DNA of 49,264 nt from Lachnospiraceae bacterium (GCA_017557525.1 JAFYYN010000181.1:1-49264); one strand, 5' to 3'; shown: positions 18,616-26,645, counted from the stretch's first letter. Notes: generated by a model not told the origin, from the letters alone. Program-made: numbers and translations.

Positions 18616-18644
18616 GTTCATATAAAAGTAAAGTTGATTTTGGT

Positions 18645-19088
18645 TTATCCGAGCAAACGCCCTTCCTTATACGAGCACTCTATATAGCTCGGATTCTGAT
18701 AGTACAGATCAGAAGAGAAATCGGATATCTCATCGCTAATAAATGAAGAAAAAATCTTAATAATTTCTTCAACAATTTTTCCTTGTTCTGCACAATCAAT
18801 GATAATAAGACTGTAAAGCTTGCCTATATCAAGATATCCCGGTACATCATATTTACAACCTGTTACTGTATCAAAATCTCCACAGGGTATTCCATAAAAC
18901 TCGATCAATTCATCGCTTACCTGTTCAAATGAAAGGCAGTGATTTACTTCAGCATCTTCAAGCTGCTTCTCGATTCCTTTTTCGCCCAGAGCTTTTACAA
19001 TGACTGCTCTCTTGTTTTTAGTCTTTCGAGCGATAAACTCTATGAGGGAACACACATAGAATAAATCGTTTTTTAATCTCTCATCCAT
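18645..19088 (-). CDS. DUF3791-like protein, probable partner of the DUF3990 protein
   Basis: A 147-residue acidic protein. The opening (FYVCSLIEFIARKTKNKRAVIVKALG) is the short helical segment typical of DUF3791, and the C-terminal part (about 85-147) continues beyond the usual ~75-residue family length. DUF3791 genes are repeatedly found next to DUF3990 genes, and the pair is thought to be a toxin-antitoxin module. It overlaps the end of the DUF3990 gene by 8 nt; its AAAGGTGAGG site lies inside that gene, so translation is coupled. It is the downstream partner here. Which of the two neutralises the other cannot be read from sequence. Confidence 0.6.
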   Translation of the reverse strand: MDERLKNDLFYVCSLIEFIARKTKNKRAVIVKALGEKGIEKQLEDAEVNHCLSFEQVSDELIEFYGIPCGDFDTVTGCKYDVPGYLDIGKLYSLIIIDCAEQGKIVEEIIKIFSSFISDEISDFSSDLYYQNPSYIECSYKEGRLLG

Positions 19089-19539
19089 AGACTACCTCAC
19101 CTTTTATAAATGAAATACAGTTCAACGCCGAAAGCGAATGGAAGCTGATTTGATGTGTCGGATGTTTGAACTCAGCTAATGCCCAAAACTGTTTTCTGCT
19201 TAGATTCCCTGCTATATAATCATTGACAAAATTCCAAATTGTGTCATCAGCCATTGGGCCTTCAACGATATCATACCCATGAGTATTTCCACTTCTGCAA
19301 GAAGCAATGAAATCAAGCCACTCATCGCTCATATCATCAAATTTCATAATTGACAGACTATCATCAGGGATATACTGGTAATAGTTTATTATTGGATCTC
19401 CTGCACCACGGTTTGCCCACCTTACAGCCTGCTCGTAGTTTTTAGTGCAATAGAAGCCCCATGAAAAGTCTTTGGTATACTTTGATTTCCGTATCTCAGG
19501 AAATTCAACGATTTCTTTGCTTGCATGATATATTTCCAT
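19081..19539 (-). CDS. DUF3990 protein, ADP-ribosyltransferase-like probable toxin
   Basis: A 152-residue protein. It begins MEIYHASKEIVEFPEIRKSK, with GFYCTKNYEQAVRWA at about 28-42 and DIVEGPMADD at about 90-99, all characteristic of DUF3990. The family is predicted to have an ADP-ribosyltransferase-like fold, with a YHAS/YHG start like that of RNA 2'-phosphotransferase and PARP-like toxins. The likely activity is NAD+-dependent modification of a cell target, but that is inference. The start is the ATG at 19539, with GGAGG 5 nt upstream; the 14 in-frame codons before it include the site. It is the promoter-proximal gene of a two-gene operon. Confidence 0.65.
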   Translation of the reverse strand: MEIYHASKEIVEFPEIRKSKYTKDFSWGFYCTKNYEQAVRWANRGAGDPIINYYQYIPDDSLSIMKFDDMSDEWLDFIASCRSGNTHGYDIVEGPMADDTIWNFVNDYIAGNLSRKQFWALAEFKHPTHQISFHSLSALNCISFIKGEVVYG

Positions 19540-19682
19540 ACTAACCTCCATGATTGAATTGTTATTGCTAAACAATGTCATTTTCGACTATAAAGAGTAA
19601 ATCATTAATGAATTCAATAATTGCTTCTTGGGTTAACGAAATGCAATTCATATCGGAACGCATTTCACTATTTCTTGGCTAC

Positions 19683-19711
19683 ATTATACCACATCCAAAA
19701 GAAATAATCAA
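19683..19711 (-). promoter_or_regulatory. Sigma-A promoter of the DUF3990/DUF3791 operon
   Basis: On the minus strand TTGATT (19706-19711), a 17-nt spacer and TATAAT (19683-19688). The leader of about 135 nt contains a 7-bp inverted repeat (GAAATGC at 19638-19644 with GCATTTC at 19660-19666), a possible operator or RNA hairpin. Apart from this, 19540-19780 shows no gene. It is the likely place for an element boundary, because it separates the island from the recombinases. Confidence 0.6.
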
Positions 19712-19780
19712 GTATTATTAAAATTTCTTTCTAAATCCATAGACCAAATGGTAATAATGATGTATTGTTATGATTCAAGC

Positions 19781-21385
19781 CTATAATTTAGACTTTATCT
19801 CATACCCACCCTTGAAAGTGACAGCTATCTCCTCTATGCTAAGTACTTTTATGCATTCTACTACCTTTCGCACAAGGACATCATCATATTCATCAAGCTG
19901 GAAGGATGTGTTATCAATTTCAGCTTTTACCTCCTCGGCGAGGTTGTTTTGCTCTGAATCTGCCTGCGATTTAAGCGAAATCAGCGTCTGACTGAGCTGT
20001 TCTTCCTCCTCAAACAGTTTTGCGAACTCGTTATCAAGCGAATCCGCAGCACAAGTTCCTGTGGCTATCAGGTTTATGAGCTCATTTCGAGCATTATCTA
20101 TATCTTTTAGGCGCTGTTCTATCTGCCGTATCTCGCTCCCGTTTGCTCTGGAAAGCACCGAATCTGTAGCTGTTTTCAGTACGTTGGCAACATCATCACT
20201 GCAGTTATAGAACTCGTTTATAGCCCTCACAATGGCGTTATGAAGCGGTTGCTCGTCAATTGCAGGAGATTTACAATACTTCGGACCATGCTCAAGGCGG
20301 TTAATACACCGCCATACCGTCCTGTCCCTGTTATGGGAAGTCCAGCGGCACCTGCGGCACGCTGTACCGCACTCGCCGCAAATGAGAAGTTCGGTCAGGG
20401 CGTATTTACTGCTGTATTTGCTCTGCTCTGTAGGATTCTTTGTACTTGCCGAACGCTTGGAGTTTCGCCGAGCAATCTCCTGCTGAACGCGGTGGAATGT
20501 ATCTTTATCAATAATTGCAGGGTGACAGTCACTGACATAATACATGGGACGTTCGCCTTTGTTCCTAACGGTTTTATGTGTAATACAGTCAACGGTAAAT
20601 GTCTTTTGAAGTATACTGTCTCCGATATACTTCTCGTTTTCAAGTATCCGCTTCACCATTGAACTGACCCACTGTCCCGTGGAGCTTCTGTTAACGTAAT
20701 TATTGTCGTTCATGTATTTTACAATGCCGTTATAGGATTTTCCCTCAAGGAACAGCCTGAAAACCGTTTTGACAGCCTCTGCTTCTTCGGGTATTATCTG
20801 AGGCTTACCGTCTTCACCCTTTTTATATCCGAGCCAGTGTTTGTACTGATACCGCACCTTTCCCTCTTTGAAAGCCATCTGATTTCCGAGCGTTATGTTT
20901 TTGCTTATTGACTCGCTTTCGGCTTGAGCGAAGCTGCTGTATAGCGCAAGAATGAACTCGCTTTGAGCAGTAAGAGTGTTGATGTTCTCTTTCTCGAATA
21001 TCACGCCTATCCCAAGGCTTTTCAGCAATCTGATGTATTCAAGGCAGTCAACAGTGTTTCGGGCAAAACGGCTTGTTGATTTACAGAGGACGAGGTCTAT
21101 CTTCTTCTTTTTGCACATTCTTATCATGCGGTTGAATTCCGTCCTGTTCTTGGTCTGAGTGCCGCTTATGCCCTCGTCAGCGAATATGCCTGCAAACGAC
21201 CATTCAGGATTGGAGCTGATGTAGCTTGTGTAATACTCGATTTGGACCTGATAGCTGTTCTGCTGTTCCTCTTGCTCGGTACTGACGCGGCAGTACGCAG
21301 CAACATTAAGCCGTCTGGACTTACTTTTTCCGTCAACTGCTTGTTGCATGACAGGGATTATTCTGACATTAGGTGCTGTCTCCAT
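19781..21385 (-). CDS. Large serine recombinase (third of three)
   Basis: A 534-residue protein of the large serine recombinase family. The resolvase domain opens with AAYCRVSTEQ, with catalytic Ser at S35, and carries the SRFARNTVDCLEYIRLLKSLG segment with conserved arginines. A recombinase domain follows (PEEAEAVKTVFRLFLEGKS, RILENEKYIGD), then a zinc ribbon (CGECGTACRRC, later C) and a C-terminal coiled coil. Such enzymes cut att sites through a Ser-phosphodiester and integrate or excise elements. The start is the ATG at 21385, with GAGGAG 8 nt upstream; it overlaps the end of the middle recombinase by 17 nt, so the three genes form one operon. It is the gene nearest the presumed element end. 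Confidence 0.9.
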   Translation of the reverse strand: METAPNVRIIPVMQQAVDGKSKSRRLNVAAYCRVSTEQEEQQNSYQVQIEYYTSYISSNPEWSFAGIFADEGISGTQTKNRTEFNRMIRMCKKKKIDLVLCKSTSRFARNTVDCLEYIRLLKSLGIGVIFEKENINTLTAQSEFILALYSSFAQAESESISKNITLGNQMAFKEGKVRYQYKHWLGYKKGEDGKPQIIPEEAEAVKTVFRLFLEGKSYNGIVKYMNDNNYVNRSSTGQWVSSMVKRILENEKYIGDSILQKTFTVDCITHKTVRNKGERPMYYVSDCHPAIIDKDTFHRVQQEIARRNSKRSASTKNPTEQSKYSSKYALTELLICGECGTACRRCRWTSHNRDRTVWRCINRLEHGPKYCKSPAIDEQPLHNAIVRAINEFYNCSDDVANVLKTATDSVLSRANGSEIRQIEQRLKDIDNARNELINLIATGTCAADSLDNEFAKLFEEEEQLSQTLISLKSQADSEQNNLAEEVKAEIDNTSFQLDEYDDVLVRKVVECIKVLSIEEIAVTFKGGYEIKSKL

Positions 21386-22238
21386 TTTCATCGCTCCTCT
21401 CTGTTTCATTTCTGATCACAACCCCATTGATAAACTCAGCTTCAATAATGCACGAATGGCTCACTGTTATCCGCTTTACGCAGGATCTCAGCAAGCCAGT
21501 GTCAAGTGTATTAAGTTGAGTTTTATCCGCGAGCAGCGACTTTAAGAGCTCAGTTTTCTGAGAAATGTCGCTGTATGTGCAGTTTTTGTATTTCAGCTCC
21601 GCGAGTCTGAAAATATCGTTTCTTATTTCTTCAGCAGTTTTAGTGCCATTGTCAATGGCACGATTGATCTCAGCCTGTTTACAGAGAATTTCTGATGTTG
21701 GGATATACTCACTTACTGTTGCTTCTGCTTCAATAAGCACAGGATTTGCAATTACAGTATTCATAATACTGAGTATCGCACCTGTAAGCATTTCGTCAGT
21801 TACTTTGAATAAAAATGGGTGACAACTGTCGTTTCTGCAGTCCCATAATTCAGCTTTTGTTCTGAACAGCCGCTTGCCGCATTCCTTGCATACTGTGAGA
21901 TTGCGGACCTCCTGTAATTCGTCGGGTACTATGCAGAGTGAAGTTGCTTTAGCACTCTTGCGCTCGTTTACAGCTCTGAAAACGTCCTCGCTTATAAGCT
22001 GCGGATAAGTCTCATTACCGAGATACTTTTCGTTTTCAAGCACTCGCTTGACCATGTTCTTATTCCAGCCGACTTTGTCGCTGTATGGAACGCCCATATT
22101 CTTAGCAATTGCGTTAAGGCTCTTGCCTGCCATATACTCGCTGAATATTGTAAGTACAGCAAGTACCTCCGCAGGGTTAGTGGTTATTAAACCGTTCTGC
22201 ATCATGTAGCCGAACGGTATCGTCCTGTTTTTGCCCAT
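21369..22238 (-). CDS. Serine recombinase-related protein lacking the catalytic resolvase domain (second of three)
   Basis: A 289-residue protein. It begins directly in the recombinase domain (IPFGYMMQNGLITTNPAEVLAVLTIFSEYMAGKSLNAIA) and has KRVLENEKYLG, a zinc ribbon (CKECGKRL, then C and C) and a helical C-terminus. The ~150-residue catalytic domain, with its Ser and Arg residues, is missing. GGAGGT lies 6 nt before the ATG at 22238, so this is a designed short gene and not a truncation by mutation. It must act as a DNA-binding partner of one or both full-length recombinases. The same long-short-long layout occurs in other Firmicutes integrative elements. Confidence 0.85.
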   Translation of the reverse strand: MGKNRTIPFGYMMQNGLITTNPAEVLAVLTIFSEYMAGKSLNAIAKNMGVPYSDKVGWNKNMVKRVLENEKYLGNETYPQLISEDVFRAVNERKSAKATSLCIVPDELQEVRNLTVCKECGKRLFRTKAELWDCRNDSCHPFLFKVTDEMLTGAILSIMNTVIANPVLIEAEATVSEYIPTSEILCKQAEINRAIDNGTKTAEEIRNDIFRLAELKYKNCTYSDISQKTELLKSLLADKTQLNTLDTGLLRSCVKRITVSHSCIIEAEFINGVVIRNETERSDENGDST

Positions 22239-22347
22239 TTTCTCACCTCCTCCGACACCACTATACCACAAAGGAGGCGTTTTTTCTATTCACCACAACC
22301 GACAAAAAAGCTCCCTGCATTTTGGGCAGAGAGCATAAATGCTGTGG

Positions 22348-23862
22348 TTATATTTCTTCGGTAAATATCAGACCTCCCTTTATGTGAAATTCAAGTATGT
22401 TGTCATTGACAACGATCTTATCTATTAAAAATTCAAAAGCCTGCGGCTCGAATTCAATCATTAAATTGCTGCGCTTCTCGAAGTAATTTATAAGCATTTC
22501 GATTTGTTTCAGCGCGGTGTCATCTGACTGTAATAAAAGTCGAATGTCCTTGCTCAGCTTATCTATCTTGTTGTTTATCTCAAGGCTTTGCTCCTTGAAT
22601 TTGGCTTCATTAAGGAAGCCTTTGGTGTGGAGCGTTGCTATTACTTTGAGCTGCTCCTTTAGCTGTAAAATATCACGGCGCAGTTCTATTATGCTGTTAT
22701 TACCGACAGCGCCTCTGACTTCAAGTTCTTGTAATGCGTGTTGTATAGGAATAAGCAATTCAGAATAATCTGAATACAGCTTATTGAAAAGGCTGATAAA
22801 AGCGTTTGTTATGCTTTCTTCAGATATTCTCTTACTAGGGCAGCCCTTTGAATGAATATCATGCTTCCGACACACCCAGTAGTCAACATCAACGCTTTTC
22901 TTGAGTTTATAGTAACTACCACATAAGCCACATCGAATTATCATGTTGAAAATGCTATTCTTTCTAACGTAATAAACGTTTTTGCTTTTAATTAATAACT
23001 GTGCTATATCAAATACTCTTTTTGAAATAATAGGCTCATGCGTCTTTTCAAGGTAATACTTTGGTAATTCGCCATTATTAATGCAACGCTGTTTCCCAAT
23101 AGCGTCTATTGTAAAACTTTTTTGATAAATAGAGTCACCAATATACTTTTCGTTTTCAAGTATGTATCTTACGCTGGAAAATGCCAATGGAGGTGTTATT
23201 TTATACAATTGATTAATGTAATCAGCAGTACTTTGAACACCGTGTCCATTGATGTAGTATTCAAAAATATCTCTTACAATTTTAGCTTCCTTTTCATTAA
23301 CCACAAATCGTTTTTCATTTATAGTATAACCAAACGGTGCGCTATTAGGAGTATAGTTTCCTTTTCTGATCCTTCTTTGCATACTCCACTTAACATTTCT
23401 GGATATAGAAACAGATTCCTCCTGCGCCAATCCTCCCATAATAGTGAGCATAAGCTCGTCGTTTATATTCGCAGTATCAATGTTCTCTTTTTCAAACATT
23501 ATCGTAATGCCAAGAGATTTCAGCTCGCGGATATTCTTCAGGCAATCTCTTGTATTACGAGCAAATCGGCTGATAGACTTTGTATAGATGCGGTCTATCT
23601 TTCCATGCCTGCAATCATCTATGAGGCGAAGGAACTCCGTCCTCTTTTCCTCGCAAGTCCCTGTAATTCCTTCGTCGGCGTAAATGTCGATAAGCGTTTC
23701 AGTCTCGGAATCCTCAAACTTGTGGCTATAATATGCAAGCTGAGAGTTATATGAATTGAGCTGATCGTCGCTGTTTGATGATACTCTGCAATATGCAGCT
23801 ACACGCAGTAAGCGATGTGTATCATTTGCGACTTTCGGCTGTATAACTGTTACTGTCGGCAT
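22348..23862 (-). CDS. Large serine recombinase (first of three)
   Basis: A 504-residue large serine recombinase. The resolvase domain has AAYCRVSSNSDDQ with catalytic S28 and SRFARNTRDCLKNIRELKSLG. The recombinase domain (FGYTINEKRFVVNEKEAKIVRDIFEYYI), a zinc ribbon (CGLCGSYYKL, then C and C) and a coiled coil (about 385-450) follow. It shares the general layout of the third recombinase but is clearly diverged from it. AGGAGGT lies 7 nt before the ATG at 23862. The three genes probably carry out integration and excision together. Between this gene and the middle one (22239-22347) a weak hairpin is seen and no gene. Confidence 0.9.
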   Translation of the reverse strand: MPTVTVIQPKVANDTHRLLRVAAYCRVSSNSDDQLNSYNSQLAYYSHKFEDSETETLIDIYADEGITGTCEEKRTEFLRLIDDCRHGKIDRIYTKSISRFARNTRDCLKNIRELKSLGITIMFEKENIDTANINDELMLTIMGGLAQEESVSISRNVKWSMQRRIRKGNYTPNSAPFGYTINEKRFVVNEKEAKIVRDIFEYYINGHGVQSTADYINQLYKITPPLAFSSVRYILENEKYIGDSIYQKSFTIDAIGKQRCINNGELPKYYLEKTHEPIISKRVFDIAQLLIKSKNVYYVRKNSIFNMIIRCGLCGSYYKLKKSVDVDYWVCRKHDIHSKGCPSKRISEESITNAFISLFNKLYSDYSELLIPIQHALQELEVRGAVGNNSIIELRRDILQLKEQLKVIATLHTKGFLNEAKFKEQSLEINNKIDKLSKDIRLLLQSDDTALKQIEMLINYFEKRSNLMIEFEPQAFEFLIDKIVVNDNILEFHIKGGLIFTEEI

Positions 23863-23962
23863 CGCTGCCACCTCCTGTCTCAGCCACATTATACCGTTTT
23901 CTGCTTCCGAAAGTAATCACCACAACCACCTGTTTTTCGGAGTTGAAATTGGGCAGAACCGA

Positions 23963-24064
23963 CTAATATCCGTTTTTATCAGCCTGCGCAGCAACGTTGC
24001 AGAAGCACATTGAGAATACTCCAATGAAGCCGCCCAAAATCATTCCGATAATAATTCGTATCAT
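23963..24064 (-). CDS. DUF3789-like membrane micro-protein
   Basis: A 33-residue protein (MIRIIIGMILGGFIGVFSMCF then CNVAAQADKNGY). It is a single glycine-rich membrane helix followed by a short polar tail, as in DUF3789, a family of ~30-residue proteins common in Firmicutes conjugative elements. GGAGAT lies 7 nt before the ATG. Its role is unknown. It lies 100 nt upstream of the recombinase operon and 47 nt after vapC. Confidence 0.7.
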   Translation of the reverse strand: MIRIIIGMILGGFIGVFSMCFCNVAAQADKNGY

Positions 24065-24111
24065 TGTATCATCTCCAATCATAAAGAAAAAAGTGCGCCA
24101 GTATGACGCAC

Positions 24112-24507
24112 TCAATACCAATCTTCAATTTTCAGGTCAGCGACTCTCTCAAATTCCCGTACATTATGGGTCACAATCGTCAAGCCCTCTGATTTTGCGT
24201 GTGCAGCAATCAAAGTGTCCATCGGACCGATCGGTGTCCCATTTCGTTTCAGAGTTGCGCATATATCTCCATATTCCGCAGCAGCTTCGCCGTCGAACGG
24301 AAGCACCTCAACTACAGTAAGGAATTTTAATAGCGCAACCGTATTTTTCTCGGGATTACTGCTATTCTTCACCCCATACTCAAGCTCGGCAAGAGTTATT
24401 GCTGAAATAGCAAGACCTTCCTCGAAATTCTCCTTTATTTTCGCAATAATATTCTCATTTTTCTTCTGTGCATAAATACACACATTCGTATCAAGCATAT
24501 ATTTCAT
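24112..24507 (-). CDS. vapC: PIN-domain ribonuclease toxin VapC
   Basis: A 131-residue PIN-domain protein. MLDTNVCIYA (D6), ITLAELEYG (E42) and GPMDTLIAAHA (D97) supply the acidic metal-binding residues, and VTHNVREF gives the last conserved segment. VapC toxins cut tRNA or rRNA when the labile antitoxin is lost. It overlaps vapB by 4 nt (ATGA), so the two are coupled. On an integrative element it probably serves stabilisation. Confidence 0.9.
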   Translation of the reverse strand: MKYMLDTNVCIYAQKKNENIIAKIKENFEEGLAISAITLAELEYGVKNSSNPEKNTVALLKFLTVVEVLPFDGEAAAEYGDICATLKRNGTPIGPMDTLIAAHAKSEGLTIVTHNVREFERVADLKIEDWY

Positions 24508-24746
24508 AGTTTTTCACGTTCCTCGGGTGATTGCATATTCGCAGGACGCTCCTCAGCTTTTTCGAGGTAATCGTCAGAAAACTCGTTGATTCCCTCCATA
24601 AATGTTTCCCATGCCTTGTCCTTGGGAACGAGCATTACGGAAGAACCGACTTTCTGAACATACACCTCTGTTCCGTTGAAACGAAATTCCTTTGGCAAAC
24701 GTACTGCTTGACTGCTCCCATTTGTAAATAATTTAGCTGTTAACAT
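24504..24746 (-). CDS. vapB: AbrB-fold antitoxin VapB
   Basis: An 80-residue protein. MLTAKLFTNGSSQAVRLPKEFRF is the swapped-hairpin AbrB/VapB DNA-binding domain, and the acidic C-terminal tail (FSDDYLEKAEERPANMQSPEE) is the toxin-binding part. The start is the ATG at 24746, with GGAG 9 nt upstream; an ATG two codons earlier lies too close to the site, and a much longer in-frame extension runs through the promoter. Expected to bind the repeats at 24771-24792 and repress its own operon. Confidence 0.9.
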   Translation of the reverse strand: MLTAKLFTNGSSQAVRLPKEFRFNGTEVYVQKVGSSVMLVPKDKAWETFMEGINEFSDDYLEKAEERPANMQSPEEREKL

Positions 24747-24770
24747 AATCATCAGCTCCTCTCTTCTTAT

Positions 24771-24800
24771 AGTATATACTACAGTATATACTTTTGTCAA
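24771..24800 (-). promoter_or_regulatory. vapBC promoter with paired palindromic operator
   Basis: On the minus strand TTGACA (24795-24800) and TATACT (24771-24776) are 18 nt apart. Two copies of the 10-bp palindrome AGTATATACT (24771-24780 and 24783-24792) cover the -10 and the spacer. This is the expected layout for autorepression by a VapB-VapC complex. Confidence 0.75.
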
Positions 24801-24822
24801 GAGGAATATTCGATTTTTCATC

Positions 24823-24987
24823 CTATACACACAATTCCCAATCTGCAGAAGAAGGATAGTTCGCAGTAATTTCCGCAAAGCTCCTGCTTTCGATTCCCTT
24901 TTTCTGATCTTCTGTAAGATTCTCCTGACGTTCAAGAAAAATATGTACCAATACGCACATAACGTCAGCCTGACCGTATTTCTTCAT
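24823..24987 (-). CDS. Small protein of unknown function
   Basis: A 54-residue protein (MKKYGQADVMCVLVHIFLER then QENLTEDQKKGIESRSFAEI and a short tail ending DWELCV). GGAG lies 7 nt before the ATG, inside the end of the preceding 53-codon frame, so the two are coupled. No family is recognised. Its end lies in the region just upstream of the vapBC promoter. Confidence 0.5.
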   Translation of the reverse strand: MKKYGQADVMCVLVHIFLERQENLTEDQKKGIESRSFAEITANYPSSADWELCV

Positions 24988-24991
24988 CACG

Positions 24992-25153
24992 TTACTCCTT
25001 TACACATTGATACCGAGTGCAGAAAACGTATCCCGACCGTGTATCAGCCCATATACACTTTCTGCACTTATGCTCTGATTTCAGTTTAGCTGTTTTAAGC
25101 CGTTTTCTCAGCTTGTCCCAACTAAGTTCTTTCTGCAATCTATCACGCTCCAT
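24992..25153 (-). CDS. Small Cys-rich protein, possible zinc-binding
   Basis: A 53-residue basic protein with four cysteines arranged as CRKC and CTRYQC around a short loop, the spacing of a zinc ribbon. No good ribosome binding site is seen before the ATG at 25153, and the frame extends 10 codons further to an ATG at 25183 inside an inverted repeat. It is followed after 4 nt by the 54-residue gene. Probably real because of the Cys pattern and coupling, but the start is uncertain. Confidence 0.45.
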   Translation of the reverse strand: MERDRLQKELSWDKLRKRLKTAKLKSEHKCRKCIWADTRSGYVFCTRYQCVKE

Positions 25154-25166
25154 CCTGAAACTAATA

Positions 25167-25248
25167 ATATAACGTAAGTGCATAATTGTACTTATGCATT
25201 TACGTTATATCTGCGCCCGACATTACCGCCGAGCGCAGATTATATAAC
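25167..25248. repeat. Two nested inverted repeats
   Basis: A 19-bp arm at 25167-25185 pairs with 25192-25210 with one mismatch and a 6-nt loop. The right arm then joins a second structure: GTTATAT (25204-25210) with ATATAAC (25242-25248), enclosing ATCTGCGC (25209-25216) with GCGCAGAT (25233-25240). The two hairpins share bases and so exclude each other. That fits a regulatory switch, a recombination or origin site, or a cruciform. Confidence 0.6.
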
Positions 25249-25641
25249 TCTTAAGCCTTCGTCTGATTCTTATTTCAGACGTTATTGCGTGATATTTGAC
25301 CTCGCACCCGTCACGTACGGAACAGCAAGAACGATCAACAGCTTATTGATCTTCATGGAAATCTCATCCCACTATGGTTCGCATAGAGCCGCCCTCATTG
25401 CTTGTGTCTGTGACTGGACGGAAGTATCATTATATTCCTGCTTTCATCGCCTTGCAGAGAGCTGCTCCGCATTCTGAAACGTCATATTTATCGCAAGCGC
25501 ATGGTTTCTTTGGCTGCCGAATTTTAGTCCGGCACAGGATCAACGTATTCTTGTTGCTGCTATTCTGTTTTCAAGCTACAATGTAAGAGCTTAGAGTCCC
25601 CTACATAAACATAGCCCACGAATACAGGTGTTTTCAGCAAC
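25249..25641. other. Gene-poor stretch with several hairpins
   Basis: No gene is supported in ~390 nt. Short hairpins occur at 25260-25281 (CGTCTGA/TCAGACG), around 25336 (GATCAA/TTGATC) and near 25514 (TGCCG/CGGCA). A 37-codon minus-strand frame at 25430-25543 contains CACDKYDVSECGAALC, a Cys pattern that could be a tiny zinc protein, but it would need a TTG start and has no binding site. A structured leader or small RNA upstream of the 53-codon gene is possible. Confidence 0.35.
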
Positions 25642-26064
25642 TCACTTCAAAATTTCAGCGATTTTACCAATCCAATATGAAACTGTTCGCTGTGGTATTG
25701 ACAGTTTTGACGAGATATCATCTTGACACATCCCCAACGCCCTATACATATAGAAAGCCCTGAGCATAACCCGAGGTACATCCATAAGTCTCTGATACTT
25801 CTCAGTGCTGTCAATGAGTTCGACCCAATAATACTCTAAATATGTATCAGAATGAGTATCAGTTGTACCGCTCGATAACTCTTCAGGTTCGGGAAGCAGT
25901 ATTGTTCTCCTGTAAAAGGCGCGATCAAGCTTGAATACTCTTGAATCGAATTCCTTTATAGAAGCAATCTGCTCATCTGTCATGCCGATTTCACGGTAAC
26001 GTCGTTCATTCTTCTCCCACTTTTCCTTAAACATCATTTCTTCTTTTGCATGATTATATGCCAT
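25642..26064 (-). CDS. Sigma-region-4-like HTH regulator
   Basis: A 140-residue protein. The C-terminal ~60 residues (RVMLRAFYMYRALGMCQDDISSKLSIPQRTVSYWIGKIAEIL) form a helix-turn-helix like region 4 of sigma factors, and the N-terminal part is a charged helical segment (EEMMFKEKWEKNERRYREIGMTDEQIASI). Small proteins of this type are common in Firmicutes conjugative elements and are thought to control transfer genes. The start is the ATG at 26064, with GGAGG 8 nt upstream; 13 in-frame codons before it span an inverted repeat. Nothing in region 2 for core polymerase binding is obvious, so it is probably a DNA-binding regulator and not a true sigma factor. Confidence 0.65.
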   Translation of the reverse strand: MAYNHAKEEMMFKEKWEKNERRYREIGMTDEQIASIKEFDSRVFKLDRAFYRRTILLPEPEELSSGTTDTHSDTYLEYYWVELIDSTEKYQRLMDVPRVMLRAFYMYRALGMCQDDISSKLSIPQRTVSYWIGKIAEILK

Positions 26065-26076
26065 TTCTTTATCCTC

Positions 26077-26107
26077 CGTTTTGATTTCTTTTACTCGAAT
26101 CAAAACG
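26077..26107 (-). promoter_or_regulatory. Inverted repeat overlapping the ribosome binding site of the sigma-like gene
   Basis: CGTTTTGATT (26077-26086) pairs perfectly with AATCAAAACG (26098-26107) with an 11-nt loop. Its downstream arm touches the GGAGG site of the next gene. It could be an operator or a hairpin that limits translation. Confidence 0.5.
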
Positions 26108-26391
26108 AAGGACTAAGGATACTTAGCGGCTATACATAGCCAGTAATATATTAATAGATCCGTGATCATACGCTATCCATTTGGCAATGGATAACAAAAG
26201 AATGATTTGCGTTATATAGATTGTTACAGTTGTATATTATTATAATTGATGTATTGTATGGAGGATCTACGCCGAATTCAGCTTGTTTCTGTTCAATCCC
26301 CAAGATTATCCTCCTGCCATTATTTCAGTATTTCTAATGGCAAGTCTACGGAGGATAGCATTTGTGAGATAGATAGAACCTATAAATACAA

Positions 26392-26437
26392 AAATAGCGC
26401 TTATCATTTGCTATGTTGCATTTGATAAGCGCTATTT
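26392..26437. repeat. 15-bp perfect inverted repeat
   Basis: AAATAGCGCTTATCA (26392-26406) and its exact complement (26423-26437) flank a 16-nt loop. It could be a terminator or an operator. It is centred in the intergenic space between the two regulators. Confidence 0.6.
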
Positions 26438-26606
26438 CATATTTTTTATGTACTGTCAGTTCAATAGAAATGACAGAAAGACTTTTAGTCTCATTGCAGT
26501 TATTAGCCGATATTGTAACTCGGCTTTTTTTCTTTCGCTGCCACGCGTACAATAAGACTCCTCCAGTTAACCGCAAAAAGGCTGGAGGAATTGTGTCCAA
26601 CACAAA

Positions 26607-26645
26607 AAGCCCGTCAGAAAAAAAACGGTTTTTTTTGACGGGTTA
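26607..26645. terminator. Long A/T-stacked hairpin, probable terminator
   Basis: Arms AGCCCGTCA and TGACGGGTT continue into A8 and T8 runs around a short CGG turn, with one unpaired base. The poly-A/poly-T stem can end transcripts in either direction. It lies about 100 nt upstream of the XRE gene and insulates it from upstream transcription. Confidence 0.5.

Noticed and set aside
25430-25543. 37-codon Cys-rich minus-strand frame
   Set aside because: The cysteine spacing is suggestive, but it needs a TTG start and no binding site is present.
26258-26425. 55-codon plus-strand frame between the two regulators
   Set aside because: No ribosome binding site, and it ends inside a 15-bp inverted repeat. 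A real small gene is not excluded.
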